Origin: Bacteroidota bacterium
Lineage (GTDB): Bacteria > Bacteroidota > Bacteroidia > Chitinophagales > Saprospiraceae
DNA length: 64,000 nt
Direction: 5' to 3'
Assembly: GCA_963169455.1 (NCBI GenBank)
Contig: CAUJDW010000103.1
Location: forward strand, 124,001 to 188,000
The position numbers were made by a program, and so were the translations under genes. This document shows, in pieces, positions 22,727 to 32,045 of this stretch. Position 1 is the first letter of the stretch. Each line of letters opens with the position of its first letter. Under the pieces are notes generated by a model, which had not been told where the DNA came from, made no database searches, and was given only the letters and a program-made list of their open reading frames with translations.

Positions 22727-22904
22727 GAGCAGGCCACGAATTTTGGCCATAAAATACAAACTTTTCGCCAGGGGCGGTTTTCAAAGCCAGTTTGTTGGCG
22801 CTCCTGGCGCTTGGGGCGCTGCCGCGGCCGGAAAGCGGCGATGATCGCATTGGGTGGAAGCGCTGGCAATGCCCCGCTTTACACCGGCGTTTCAACAGAA
22901 TAAT

Positions 22905-22912
22905 TATCTTTG
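22905..22912 (+). promoter_or_regulatory. -7 box TATCTTTG upstream of the PAP2-like gene
   Basis: TATCTTTG is an exact TAnnTTTG match, 25 bases before the ATG at 22938, giving a short leader. kmo may be read from the same promoter despite the hairpin at 23601. Confidence 0.55.
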
Positions 22913-22937
22913 AGGGTTGATCAATCCTTAATAGCAC

Positions 22938-23603
22938 ATGCTCCGCATACTGGCCAGGATAATATCCGTCATTTTTCACCCGCTGTTGATCGTGACCTAC
23001 ATGCTGGTGCTGCTTTTACTGGTCAATCCCTACCTTTTCGGCGTGAGCAGGATCGGAGAACACGCCAGCAAGCTGCTGATCCTGCAGGTTTTTTTGTCCA
23101 CCTTTTTCATCCCGGCCTTTGCGGTGGCCATGCTGCGCTTCATGGGCATGATCGATTCGATGGAGATGAAAACCCGGCATGAGCGCATCGGCCCCTATCT
23201 CATTACCGGTATTTTTTACCTTTGGATGTTCCGCAATTTCCTGGACAATACGCAGGTGCCGACGGCTTTTACCAGTTTCATGCTGGGGGCCACTATTGGC
23301 CTGTTCATTGCCTTTTTCATCAATATTTTTTCCAAGATCAGTGCTCATGCAGTGGGTATGGGGGGGCTGCTGGGCATGGTGGCCATCACGCTTTTGTTGT
23401 TCAGTTACGACACCTTTACCGTGAACGCTCCCTTTGGAGCCCTGGAGGTGAGTATGAGCGCGGTGCTGATTGCCACCGTCCTGCTGGCCGGCCTGGTGGG
23501 CACGGCCCGGTTGCTGCTGCAGGCCCATGAACCGATGGACCTGTATGGCGGTTATATCGTTGGCTTTGCAGCGCAGTTCATTGCGCTGCGCATTCTCTTT
23601 TAG
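22938..23603 (+). CDS. PAP2-like integral membrane protein
   Basis: This 221-residue protein consists almost wholly of six hydrophobic segments. Late in the protein ISAHAVGMGGLLGM and AHEPMDLYGGYIVGF resemble the two C-terminal signature boxes of PAP2 phosphatases (S-x-x-H and H...D-x-x-x-G). The first PAP2 box (K-x6-R-P) is not clear: MKTRHERIGPYLITG is only reminiscent. It may therefore be a phospholipid or undecaprenyl-phosphate phosphatase relative of uncertain activity. A promoter box lies 25 bases upstream. Its TAG stop overlaps a hairpin that precedes kmo. Confidence 0.7.
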   Translation: MLRILARIISVIFHPLLIVTYMLVLLLLVNPYLFGVSRIGEHASKLLILQVFLSTFFIPAFAVAMLRFMGMIDSMEMKTRHERIGPYLITGIFYLWMFRNFLDNTQVPTAFTSFMLGATIGLFIAFFINIFSKISAHAVGMGGLLGMVAITLLLFSYDTFTVNAPFGALEVSMSAVLIATVLLAGLVGTARLLLQAHEPMDLYGGYIVGFAAQFIALRILF

Positions 23604-23640
23604 AGATTCCAGCGTTTTAAACGCTGAAATCTCTAAAAAA
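23601..23640 (+). terminator. Hairpin with trailing A-run between the PAP2-like gene and kmo
   Basis: TAGAGATTCCAGCGTTT and its near-perfect complement (one mismatch) form a stem across 23601-23635, overlapping the TAG stop of the PAP2-like gene. On the plus strand the run after the stem is A rather than T, so it is weak as a plus-strand terminator and may instead be an mRNA 3'-end or attenuation structure. Confidence 0.4.
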
Positions 23641-23646
23641 AACATC

Positions 23647-25005
23647 ATGGAAAAACGAGCATTGGTCGTCGGCGCTGGCCTGGTGGGTTCACTTTGGGCC
23701 GTACTTTTAGCCCAAAGGGGATACGAGGTAGAGGTGTACGAACTTCGGCAGGACCCCCGCAGCGCCGGTTTCACCGGCGGGCGGTCCATCAACCTGGCTT
23801 TGAGCACCCGCGGCTGGCGGGCGCTGGACAAAGCCGGCATCGGCCCCGGCATACGGGAAACGGCCATCCCCATGTACGGGCGTATGATGCACAGCGTAGA
23901 AGGAGAGTTGACTTTCCAGCCTTACGGCCGGGAAGGACAGGCCATTTTCTCCGTTTCCCGTGGCGGGCTGAACATCGCGCTGATCGAAGCCGCCGACAGA
24001 TACGAAAACCTCCGCTTCCATTTCGGGCAGAAATGCCTGGGCCTCGACCTGGCTGACAACACCATTCATTTTGAACAGTTGGAGGACGGGCGGCGCTCTT
24101 CGGTGCAATCTCCGCTCATTTTTGGCGCCGACGGCGCCTTTTCCGCCGTGCGCCGCAGCCTGATGAAACTGCCGCGCTTCAATTTTTCTCAGGAGTACCT
24201 GGAGTACGGTTATAAAGAGCTGCACATCCCCCCCGCGCCCGGCGGCGGCCATGCCATCGATAAGAACGCCCTGCACATCTGGCCCCGGGGCCATTTCATG
24301 ATGATCGCCCTGCCCAATGTGGACGGCAGTTTTACCGGCACGCTCTTTCTTCCTTTCGAAGGGCGGAAGGACGCTTTCGAACACCTGCATTCCGACGAAC
24401 AGGCCATGGCCTTTTTCCGGCAGCATTTCCCCGACAGCCTGCCGCTCATCCCGGAACTGCTGCAGGATTTCAGGGCGAACCCCACTTCGGCCCTTGCGAC
24501 TATCCGCTGCAACCCCTGGTGTTATCAGGACAAGGTGCTGCTCATCGGCGACTCGGCCCATGCCATCGTCCCCTTCTACGGGCAGGGCATGAATGCCGGC
24601 TTTGAAGACTGCAGCATCCTCGACGATATGATGGAGGCTTATCAGGACGACTGGACTGCGATCACAGGCGAATTTAACCGCGAACGCATCAAGGACGGGA
24701 ACGCCATCGCCACCCTGGCCCTGCGCAATTTCGTCGAGATGCGCGACCTGGTGGCCGACCCGCTCTTCCTGCTGCGAAAGGAAATAGCCGCGCATCTCCA
24801 GGAAAAATACCCCGGAGATTTTCTGCCGCTCTATTCTCAGGTGACTTTCAGCCATATCCCTTACAGCGAAGCCCTCCGGGAGGGGGCTGCACAGGATGAA
24901 CTGTTCAACCGCATTCTCGCCATCCCGGATATTCGGCACAACTGGAAAAAAAGCCCGGAGGTAGACCGCATTTTCATGCAATGGCTGAATGAGCGGCGCT
25001 CCTGA
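23647..25005 (+). CDS. kmo: Kynurenine 3-monooxygenase
   Basis: This 452-residue FAD-dependent enzyme hydroxylates L-kynurenine to 3-hydroxykynurenine using NADPH and oxygen, in tryptophan degradation towards quinolinate and NAD. The Rossmann motif VVGAGLVGSLWAVLLAQRG and acidic strand end VEVYELR open the protein. FTGGRSINLALSTRGW is a hallmark of this family, followed by YGRMMH and, later, the FAD motif LIGDSAHAIVPFYGQGMNAGFEDC. The C-terminal WNERRS-type tail lacks obvious membrane helices, as in bacterial forms. The ATG at 23647 gives MEKRALVVGAG. Kynureninase and tryptophan dioxygenase genes are not in the window. Confidence 0.93.
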   Translation: MEKRALVVGAGLVGSLWAVLLAQRGYEVEVYELRQDPRSAGFTGGRSINLALSTRGWRALDKAGIGPGIRETAIPMYGRMMHSVEGELTFQPYGREGQAIFSVSRGGLNIALIEAADRYENLRFHFGQKCLGLDLADNTIHFEQLEDGRRSSVQSPLIFGADGAFSAVRRSLMKLPRFNFSQEYLEYGYKELHIPPAPGGGHAIDKNALHIWPRGHFMMIALPNVDGSFTGTLFLPFEGRKDAFEHLHSDEQAMAFFRQHFPDSLPLIPELLQDFRANPTSALATIRCNPWCYQDKVLLIGDSAHAIVPFYGQGMNAGFEDCSILDDMMEAYQDDWTAITGEFNRERIKDGNAIATLALRNFVEMRDLVADPLFLLRKEIAAHLQEKYPGDFLPLYSQVTFSHIPYSEALREGAAQDELFNRILAIPDIRHNWKKSPEVDRIFMQWLNERRS

Positions 25006-25076
25006 GCGAAAATGGAGCGCCCCTTGCATATTCCGCCCAGGCTTCCCATCTTACGGGTTTTTTGAGGAGAAAGAAA

Positions 25077-26471
25077 ATGTACAAACGATTATACATCCCA
25101 TTGGCATTGCTGCTCATTGGCTCCTTTTCGATGCCTTTCGGCGGCCAGAAGGCGGCTTTTAAAGCCCATTACAAAGGCATGTTGTTGTACGGCGAGGGGC
25201 ATTATCAGCGCGCGGTGCGGCAATTCGAGGAGGCTCATCACATCATTCCGGGCAACTACAACTTTGCGCTCTCCCTCGCTGTGGGGCTGAGCAGGGTAGG
25301 GCGGGCCACGGAAGGCCTGAGCCTGCTGTCGAAGGCCGCCGGCCTGCTGTCGGAGCGTGACCCGGAATACCTTCAGAAGCTGGCTTACCAGCACTTTTTC
25401 AAGGGCATGATCCTGAGTTACGCCGGCCGCTACGGCGACGCCATCAGGCCGCTTGAAGAAAGCATAAACCTGCAGCGGCAGATCGGCGAGCCAAAACTAT
25501 TGAGCATCTACAACAATGCGCTGGGTTACGCCATTATGCTCAACCAGGGCGGCGGCAGGCATGCGCAGGACAGCCTGGGCATGCACTACCACGTCCACGA
25601 GCGGGACCTGTTGCGCGCCCTGAATTATTTCGACCGCGCCCTGACTTACGACGCTGCCAACCCCGCTGCGCTTTACAACTACTACCTGCTGCGCGATACT
25701 CTGGGCATAAGCGATGTAAAGGAATTGTATGAAAAGCGGGATTCGGCGCTGGTTTCGGAGGCCCAGGCCCTCCCCGGCAACAGCAACCGTGCCCTGCAGT
25801 TTGCCGAATACGACGAACTGGTGTTCCTGCTCGATATTTCCGGCTCTATGGTGATGGAATCGGTGGCCTGTATGGGCGCCACACGTTTTGCAGTGATGCA
25901 GGAGACGGCCCTTTTTGTGCTCGACAGCCTGCCGGGCCATACCCGGCTCGGGCTGGGCGCCATCGGCGGCGACTGCGGCACGCCCCCCAAAGCGTGGGAC
26001 AAGGTGGGCGCCCTGAGCCGGTATGACATGCGCTATCGCCTCCGCTTCCTGGTTCCCGACGGCACCACGCCCCTGCTGGAGCGCCTGCAGGCCAGCCCGG
26101 AACTGTTTTCCGGCAGCGACACCACCCGCAAATCCATTTTCCTGATCAGCGACGGCGCCAACGTATGCCGCGCCGGCGGCGATGACATCTGCGCCTGGGC
26201 CGAAAAGCTGGCCCGCCAGCGCATTACGATCAACATCCTTACCTTCCTTGGCGCCAGCTACGACAATACCAACGCCTTCGCCGAATACGGATGCCTGGCC
26301 GACAACACCGGCGGCCAGATCCTCTACCTGGACAATTACCGCTGCAGCTACGAATATTTCGGCGCCAGCCTGGTGGAAAGCTGCCTGCCCAGGATTCCCG
26401 CCCTGCGCCGCGTCCAGTGCTGGGGCCCCGCCGTGAAGGGCCTGTGGGCGGTTTTCCCCGAGCCTGGTTAA
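25077..26471 (+). CDS. TPR plus von Willebrand A domain exported protein
   Basis: This 464-residue protein has an N-terminal hydrophobic signal (residues about 1-22). Residues about 25-230 look like TPR helices (YKGMLLYGEGHYQRAVRQFE; FDRALTYDAANPAALYNYYL). A VWA domain begins around residue 246, with the metal-ion site FLLDISGSM (Asp253) and downstream conserved Thr/Asp positions (GTTPLLERL; FLISDGANVC). Cys residues near CMGATRF, GGDCGTPP, VCRAGGDDIC and CLADNTGG suggest disulfides outside the cytoplasm. The start is ATG 25077 (MYKRLYIPLALLL). The role is probably protein interaction at the envelope or outside the cell. It converges with the two VWA genes on the other strand. Confidence 0.8.
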   Translation: MYKRLYIPLALLLIGSFSMPFGGQKAAFKAHYKGMLLYGEGHYQRAVRQFEEAHHIIPGNYNFALSLAVGLSRVGRATEGLSLLSKAAGLLSERDPEYLQKLAYQHFFKGMILSYAGRYGDAIRPLEESINLQRQIGEPKLLSIYNNALGYAIMLNQGGGRHAQDSLGMHYHVHERDLLRALNYFDRALTYDAANPAALYNYYLLRDTLGISDVKELYEKRDSALVSEAQALPGNSNRALQFAEYDELVFLLDISGSMVMESVACMGATRFAVMQETALFVLDSLPGHTRLGLGAIGGDCGTPPKAWDKVGALSRYDMRYRLRFLVPDGTTPLLERLQASPELFSGSDTTRKSIFLISDGANVCRAGGDDICAWAEKLARQRITINILTFLGASYDNTNAFAEYGCLADNTGGQILYLDNYRCSYEYFGASLVESCLPRIPALRRVQCWGPAVKGLWAVFPEPG

Positions 26472-26564
26472 ACTCCTGCCAGGGCCGGCCAATGCCGGCG
26501 GCCAATGTCTTTGTAGGATGGAGGCCATTAGTTCCCGGCCTTCGGCTTTTGAAGCCTTGCCACG

Positions 26565-27893
26565 CTACCTCCGTTCCACCAGCAGGCGCTCCACGGCTAC
26601 CTCATCTCCCCGGTGCAATTCGAGCAGGTACAGGCCGGGCGTCCAGTTTTCAAGATTCAGCTCGTGCCTGCCCCTGTCCGGTTTTTCCATTTCCATGACG
26701 GCCTGCCCCTGCAGGTTGCGCGCCACCAGCCGGTCGAAATTTTCCTCCAGCAGGAGGTAAGCCCTGCCGGCGGCGGGGTTGGGGAAACAAGACACCAGAG
26801 AAAGCAGGGCGGGGTTGAAGTGTGCCGGAGCCGACGGCAAGGGCGCAGGGCCGTCCTCCGGGCATTGGGTGGTGGAAAAGTATTCGGCGGCCAGCACGTT
26901 CAGCCATTCGCTCAGGGGGGCGCCGGACAGGCCGGACAAGCTGGCGTAAGGCCCGCCGGTAGCGAGGGCGAGGCTTCTGAGCAGAAATTCTCCCTCCGGT
27001 GGCAATCCGCTGCAACCCACAGGAATAATGGTGATGCCCGCCGCCGATGCCAGCTTCACGGCGTTCACCAGCCGTTCGGCGGCGCCCGTATCTGCTTTTG
27101 GAGGAGCGTCGGTAAAAAAGAGGAGCAGGCGTGCGTCGGCATGGGGGCGCCAGTCAAAGCCCCGGATGGCGGAAAGAAGAGCGGTATCGATAGCTTCGGG
27201 CTCCTCTCCGCCGCCGGCGGCCTGCCAGCGGAAATCCTTCTGTTGGGAAATATCTTTCAGAGAGATGGATTGGGTGAGGAACCGCTCGCCGTAATCCCGG
27301 AAGAGGATGGCCTGCATCCGGAACCCAGGGCGGTTTTCTCCGGCGGCCCGGGTGTTTCGCAGGGCGTCGAGGATGCCATCGAACTCATCCCGCATCGAAT
27401 GCGTGGCGTCAACCAGGGCGAGCAGGTCGATGCCGGCAGGAGGCTGGCAGGTGGTGGGGATAGAAAAGGTGTTTATCCCTTTTTCAGCGGTTTGAATTAT
27501 GCTGAGGGTGTAGGTTCGCTCTTCATGGCAGAGTTGTATGGTTTTGGGCCGCACTTCCGGTTCACACCACATAACCGCCAGCCCGGATGCGCCGGTTTGG
27601 CTTTGCCAGAGCGTTTTTCCTCCCGCGCCCAGGAGTTTTACCGTGCAGTTGCGCACCGGCTGGCCCTTGGCGCCCTCTGCCTTTACCAGATAAGCTGTTT
27701 GCAGTGGAAGGGGCCATTTCTCCACTTCCGGCCCGAAGGCGGCACGGTTGAGCGGGCGCCAGCTTTCCTCGGCGCCGGGCTCATGCTGAGTTTCTAAGCT
27801 TGTTTTGAGCCCCGCTCGTGCCGGAGCGCCCTGCGCGCAGGCCATCGCCGGCAGGAAAAACAGGGCCGCGATAACGATACATGCCTTTTTCAT
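26565..27893 (-). CDS. Secreted VWA protein with T9SS type A sorting domain
   Basis: This 442-residue protein has a signal peptide (residues 1-20, ending AMACAQ). A VWA domain starts at about residue 155 with LALVDATHSM, in which Asp162 and Ser166 form a variant metal site (D-x-T-x-S rather than D-x-S-x-S), and LLFFTDAPPK later. The last 75 residues are a T9SS type A sorting domain: SCFPNPAAGRAYLLLEENF, VARNLQGQAVMEME and WTPGLYLLELHRGDEVAVER. It is thus exported through the type IX system and held on or released from the surface. It overlaps nothing and ends near the convergent TPR-VWA gene; the YfbK-like VWA gene lies 4 bases upstream, so the two are co-transcribed. Confidence 0.88.
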   Translation of the reverse strand: MKKACIVIAALFFLPAMACAQGAPARAGLKTSLETQHEPGAEESWRPLNRAAFGPEVEKWPLPLQTAYLVKAEGAKGQPVRNCTVKLLGAGGKTLWQSQTGASGLAVMWCEPEVRPKTIQLCHEERTYTLSIIQTAEKGINTFSIPTTCQPPAGIDLLALVDATHSMRDEFDGILDALRNTRAAGENRPGFRMQAILFRDYGERFLTQSISLKDISQQKDFRWQAAGGGEEPEAIDTALLSAIRGFDWRPHADARLLLFFTDAPPKADTGAAERLVNAVKLASAAGITIIPVGCSGLPPEGEFLLRSLALATGGPYASLSGLSGAPLSEWLNVLAAEYFSTTQCPEDGPAPLPSAPAHFNPALLSLVSCFPNPAAGRAYLLLEENFDRLVARNLQGQAVMEMEKPDRGRHELNLENWTPGLYLLELHRGDEVAVERLLVERR

Positions 27894-27897
27894 AGCC

Positions 27898-29961
27898 TTA
27901 TCTTTTTGCAGCCAGCTGGCTGAGTTCCTGAGCCTTTTTGATCAATGCCACGAATTCTTCCCGATTCCCTTCCAGGTCGGACTGGCGGGCATTTTCGGCC
28001 AATTGGGCCACCGTGTCGAAGGAAGCCTGGCCTTTGTACCGGGAGTTTCGCAGCAGCATGGCGAATGCCGCCACAGAAGCTGCGAAGCGGAAATTTTCGG
28101 AAGCCTGCTCCACAGCAGCTATTTCGGCTGCGGCTTCGTGCCGGAGGTAAAAACTCTGCGCTTCCCTGGGGAGCTTGTAGCGCAGGTGAACGCTTGCCAC
28201 CTTCTGGCCCGCGCCGGGGCGTGCGCGGGGCTCCAGCTCGTAGAGGGCGGTCACGGTATGGCCGGCGCCCAGCTCGCCGGCATCCTTGCCGTCATCCTCG
28301 AAGTCTTCGGCGGCCAGCATCCGGTTTTCGTAACCGATGAGGCGGTAAGCCGACACCAGGGTGGAATCGAATTCGACCTGAAGCTTGACGTCTTCGGCAA
28401 TGGCCAGCAAAGTACCGCTGCCCTCGGTAATGAAGAGTTTTTCGGCTTCTTCCAGATTGTCGATATAGGCGTAATTGCCGTTTCCTTTGTCGGCAAGCAC
28501 CTCCAGGCGGTTGTCCTGGTAGTTGCCCATGCCGAAGCCCAGTGCGCTGAGGTAGATGCCGGTTTTTCGTTTCTGTTCGATGAATTTTTCCAGCTCTTCC
28601 GGGCTGCTGATGCCGATGTTGAAATCGCCGTCGGTCGCAAGGATGATGCGGTTGTTGCCTTCCGGCAGAAAGTTGCGCTCCGCCAGTTCGTAGGCATGCT
28701 GCAGAGCCGCCCCGCCGGCCGTGCCGCCGCCGGCCGAGAGGCGTTCGATAGCAGCCCGGATTTTCTCCTGCTCATCGCCGGGCGCCCCCACCAACAGGGT
28801 GTTGAACTGGCCTGCGTAGGAAACGATGGAGACGCGGTCCTGCGGGCGAAGTTGATCCACCAGCACGGCAAAGGCCTGCTTGAGCAGGGGCAGCTTATTC
28901 GCTGCGCTCATCGAGCCGGAAACGTCGATGAGGAACACCAGGTTGGCAGGCGGAGCTGCCGACAGGCTGACGGTTTTTCCCTGCAAGCCGATGTGCAGCA
29001 GCCAGTTGCCGGGCCGCCAGGGGCATTCCCCCAGTTCGGTGTACACGGAGCATGGATGAGCCCCGTCGGGCAGGGGGTAATCGTAGCGGAAGTAATTGAC
29101 CAGTTCCTCGGTGCGCACTGCATCGGGCGGCGGCAGCTGGCCGTTGTTGAGAAAGCGGCGCACATTGCTGTAGGCGGCTTTGTCCACATCGATGGAAAAG
29201 GTGGAGAATGGCTCCTGCCCGGCTGGCGCGAAATCGTTTTCGGCGATAGGGGCATAACCTTCGCCCCCGGCATCGCCGGCCGGGCTATCGGCGGGCGCCG
29301 GAAGGCCGTTCTCCGGAACCAGCTTGCCCTGAACCCGGACGCCGTCGATATAGTAATCGGCGGACTGGCTGCGGGAGCCGCGAACATTTATTTCCTGCCC
29401 TTCCCCGCCGGAAGCCAGGCCGGCGGCATTGCCCGAAAGGCCATTGATGTTGCGCGTGGGCAGGTTCCTGATCTCTTCGGATGTAATGCTCCTGCCCTTG
29501 CTTTTTTCCCTGCGGGTAGGGCGGCTCCGGTGCTTCCCGCCGCCACCGCCTCTGTTCATGGAGATGACTGAGCCCGAAGTGGTATTGTCCTGCTCGATGA
29601 GCGGAACTTTGTATTCAGAGACGACGACCTCCTGAAGAACGACGCTTTCTGCGGAGAGGCTGATGTCGAGCCTGTTTATTTTGCCATCCAGCACCTTTAC
29701 GCCGGAAATCCGTTCTTTGGCGTAGCCAATGTAGGTTGCCTCCACATCGTAAACGCCCGGTTCCAGGTGGCTAAAGGTAAACCACCCATCAAAATCCGTT
29801 TCCGTTCCGGCGGCAAGCACCCGGTTTTTGTACAGGGCGACGCTGGCAAAGATGATGGGTTCGCCCGATCCTGCATCTGTGACTTTGCCTTGCAGGGAGG
29901 CCTGGGAAAATGCTGCTGCACCGCAAAGCCATGCGGCCAGCAGCGGGAAAATGGTTTTCAT
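27898..29961 (-). CDS. YfbK-type VWA protein fused to a carboxypeptidase-regulatory and plug-like region
   Basis: This 687-residue exported protein starts at ATG 29961 (MKTIFPLLAAWLCG); an upstream in-frame GTG at 29970 is unlikely. Residues about 20-100 form a CarboxypepD-regulatory-like domain (GKVTDAGSGEPIIFASVALY). Residues about 150-215 resemble the TonB-dependent receptor plug: SITSEEIRNLPTRNI, GNAAGLASGGEGQEINVRGS and DYYIDGVRVQG, but no barrel follows. Instead there is a YfbK-type N-terminal segment (FSTFSIDVDKAAYSNVRRFL), a VWA domain with intact FLIDVSGSMSAA (Asp346) and a DUF3520-like end. Similar fusions are known in Bacteroidota. The function is unclear; a surface adhesion or complex-assembly role is inference. 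Confidence 0.88.
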   Translation of the reverse strand: MKTIFPLLAAWLCGAAAFSQASLQGKVTDAGSGEPIIFASVALYKNRVLAAGTETDFDGWFTFSHLEPGVYDVEATYIGYAKERISGVKVLDGKINRLDISLSAESVVLQEVVVSEYKVPLIEQDNTTSGSVISMNRGGGGGKHRSRPTRREKSKGRSITSEEIRNLPTRNINGLSGNAAGLASGGEGQEINVRGSRSQSADYYIDGVRVQGKLVPENGLPAPADSPAGDAGGEGYAPIAENDFAPAGQEPFSTFSIDVDKAAYSNVRRFLNNGQLPPPDAVRTEELVNYFRYDYPLPDGAHPCSVYTELGECPWRPGNWLLHIGLQGKTVSLSAAPPANLVFLIDVSGSMSAANKLPLLKQAFAVLVDQLRPQDRVSIVSYAGQFNTLLVGAPGDEQEKIRAAIERLSAGGGTAGGAALQHAYELAERNFLPEGNNRIILATDGDFNIGISSPEELEKFIEQKRKTGIYLSALGFGMGNYQDNRLEVLADKGNGNYAYIDNLEEAEKLFITEGSGTLLAIAEDVKLQVEFDSTLVSAYRLIGYENRMLAAEDFEDDGKDAGELGAGHTVTALYELEPRARPGAGQKVASVHLRYKLPREAQSFYLRHEAAAEIAAVEQASENFRFAASVAAFAMLLRNSRYKGQASFDTVAQLAENARQSDLEGNREEFVALIKKAQELSQLAAKR

Positions 29962-30516
29962 AGCTTTCACTTATTTAGGTTGGATCAGAGCCCATTTTAA
30001 AAAAGCGGGCTCACCCATATCCCGCAGGAAGCGCCGGGGTGAGCCCTGCACAGAATCTGTTTTGAGAGCGCGCATAGGACGTGTAACAGCCGGAATAATC
30101 TGGCAAATCGGGGTGTTCGACAGGGTTTTAGTGCGTCATGCTTTTCCCTCTGTTTTCAAAAGTAACCCTCTGACAGCCAGCCTGCCAACCAAAAAAAGAA
30201 ATTTGTCAGGTTTCAGAAACGGCGGAAATTATCCTCCTGAGCCGGGAATGTGGAAAAAAGGAAGAGGAAGGTAATGGAGCAGGCTGCTCGTTTTTTATTG
30301 GCAGAAAATTTATAAAATCAGGCTTCCGGATAGGTTTGGGCATGCCTCTTTCAGGCAAATCGGGAGCCGGAGCTTTTTTATTCAGCATGCCATCCCCGAA
30401 CAGGCTGCAGGCTTTTGCCTATTCTGAGATGAATGCGTACCTTTGCGCCGCCAAATGCGGCAGCCGCCGGGGGCGGTTTTCCATCCTTTTTTCCGGCAAA
30501 AAACACAATACAGATC
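29962..30516. other. Divergent intergenic region with a 10-base inverted repeat and the purH promoter
   Basis: This 555-base region contains no gene. GGGCTCACCC at 30007-30016 and its perfect complement at 30037-30046 form a 10-base stem with a 20-base loop. The purH promoter is at 30414-30445 (separate entry). An open frame through 29828-30274 has no protein-like composition. No clear promoter for the VWA operon on the minus strand was found. Confidence 0.5.
30414..30445 (+). promoter_or_regulatory. purH promoter (TTTG-N20-TACCTTTG)
   Basis: TTTG at 30414-30417 and TACCTTTG at 30438-30445 have exactly 20 bases between them, a full match to the Bacteroidota -33/-7 arrangement. Transcription should start near 30452, about 65 bases before the purH ATG. 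Confidence 0.7.
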
Positions 30517-32043
30517 ATGTCCACCAAAAAGATTGAATCCGCGCTTATTTCCGTATACCATAAAGACGGGCTGGAGCCCATCGTCCGCGAACTGCAGCGC
30601 CTGGGGGTCCGCCTGTATTCCACCGGCGGCACGCAGAGCTTCCTGGAAGGCCTGGGGGCGCAGGTGGAATCTGTAGAAAGCCTCACATCCTACCCCTCCA
30701 TTCTCGACGGGCGGGTGAAGACCCTGCATCCCAAGGTGTTCGGCGGCATTCTGGCCCGCCGCGAGCAGAGCCACCTGGATCAGCTGGAGCAATACGGCAT
30801 TCCTTCGATAGGCCTCGTCATCGTCGACCTGTATCCCTTTGAAGAAACGGTGGCCGCGACTTCTGATGAGGCGGCCATCATCGAGAAGATCGACATCGGC
30901 GGCATCTCGCTGATCCGGGCAGCGGCCAAAAACTTCGGGGATGTAGTGGTTGTCCCTTCCAAAGCGGAATATGGCATGCTGTTGAAGTTGCTGCAGGAAA
31001 AGCATGGCGAGACCGAACTTGCCGACCGCAGGGAACTTGCCCGCCGGGCTTTCCTGGTTTCTTCTCACTATGATACGGCTATCTTCCACTACTTCAACCG
31101 GGGCAGCGAGGGGGGGGCATTCAAGCACAGCATCTTGCAGGCGGAGCCCTTGCGTTACGGCGAAAACCCGCACCAGTCCGGCGTTTTCTATGGCAAACTG
31201 GACAACATGTTCGAAAAGATATGCGGCAAGGAGTTGTCCTATAACAACCTGGTTGACATAGACGCCGCGGTGGGGCTGATGCGGGAATTCAGGGATGCCG
31301 GGCCAACCTTCGCCATCCTGAAGCACACCAACTCCTGTGGTGTGGCCAGCCGCCCCGGCATTCTGGAGGCATGGGAAGGCGCTTTGGCTGCCGACAACAT
31401 ATCCGCTTTCGGCGGCATCCTGATCGCCAATTGCAGCATCGACCTGGCCACGGCGGAAGAGGTCGATAAAATTTTCTACGAGGTGCTCATCGCGCCGGCT
31501 TTCGAAGCAGATGCCCTGGAACTGCTGGCCAGAAAGAAAAAGCGCATCCTGCTGCGCATCAAGGACTGGCACGTCAACCGCAGGAGTTTTAAGAGCCTGC
31601 TCAACGGCGTTATCGAACAGGATACCGACCTCAGCACCGAAACGGAGGAAGCCCTGCAACTGGTGACCCAAAAGGCCCCGACGCCTGCTGAGGTGGAGGA
31701 CCTTCTCTTCGCCAACATCTGCGTTAAACACCTGAAGTCAAACACCATCGTACTGGCCAGGGACAAGCAGCTCATTGGCATGGGCTGCGGGCAGACTTCG
31801 CGGGTGGACGCCCTGAAGCAGGCCATCCTCAAAGCCAAAGCTTTCGGCTTCAACCTGCAGGGCGCCGTGATGGCCTCCGACGCTTTCTTTCCCTTCGCCG
31901 ACAGCGTGGAGATCGCCTGCGAGGCGGGCATTACCGCTGTCATTCAGCCGGGCGGCTCCATCAAAGACCAGGACAGCATTGATTTTTGCAACGAGCACGG
32001 CATGGCGATGGTGATGACAGGAGTAAGGCATTTCAAACATTAG
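30517..32043 (+). CDS. purH: Bifunctional AICAR formyltransferase / IMP cyclohydrolase
   Basis: This 508-residue enzyme carries out the last two steps of purine synthesis: formylation of AICAR with 10-formyl-THF and ring closure to IMP. The N-terminal cyclohydrolase part shows LYSTGGTQSFLEGLG, SILDGRVKTLHPKVFGGIL and DLYPFEETVA. The C-terminal formyltransferase part has RYGENPHQSGVFYGK, the catalytic KHTNSCGVA (Lys and His) and AFGGILIAN, ending in QPGGSIKDQDSID and GMAMVMTGVRHFKH. Length and motif order are normal. The start is ATG 30517, with a full promoter just upstream. coaX begins 2 bases after the stop, so the two are co-transcribed and perhaps translationally coupled. Confidence 0.97.
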   Translation: MSTKKIESALISVYHKDGLEPIVRELQRLGVRLYSTGGTQSFLEGLGAQVESVESLTSYPSILDGRVKTLHPKVFGGILARREQSHLDQLEQYGIPSIGLVIVDLYPFEETVAATSDEAAIIEKIDIGGISLIRAAAKNFGDVVVVPSKAEYGMLLKLLQEKHGETELADRRELARRAFLVSSHYDTAIFHYFNRGSEGGAFKHSILQAEPLRYGENPHQSGVFYGKLDNMFEKICGKELSYNNLVDIDAAVGLMREFRDAGPTFAILKHTNSCGVASRPGILEAWEGALAADNISAFGGILIANCSIDLATAEEVDKIFYEVLIAPAFEADALELLARKKKRILLRIKDWHVNRRSFKSLLNGVIEQDTDLSTETEEALQLVTQKAPTPAEVEDLLFANICVKHLKSNTIVLARDKQLIGMGCGQTSRVDALKQAILKAKAFGFNLQGAVMASDAFFPFADSVEIACEAGITAVIQPGGSIKDQDSIDFCNEHGMAMVMTGVRHFKH

Positions 32044-32045
32044 GC

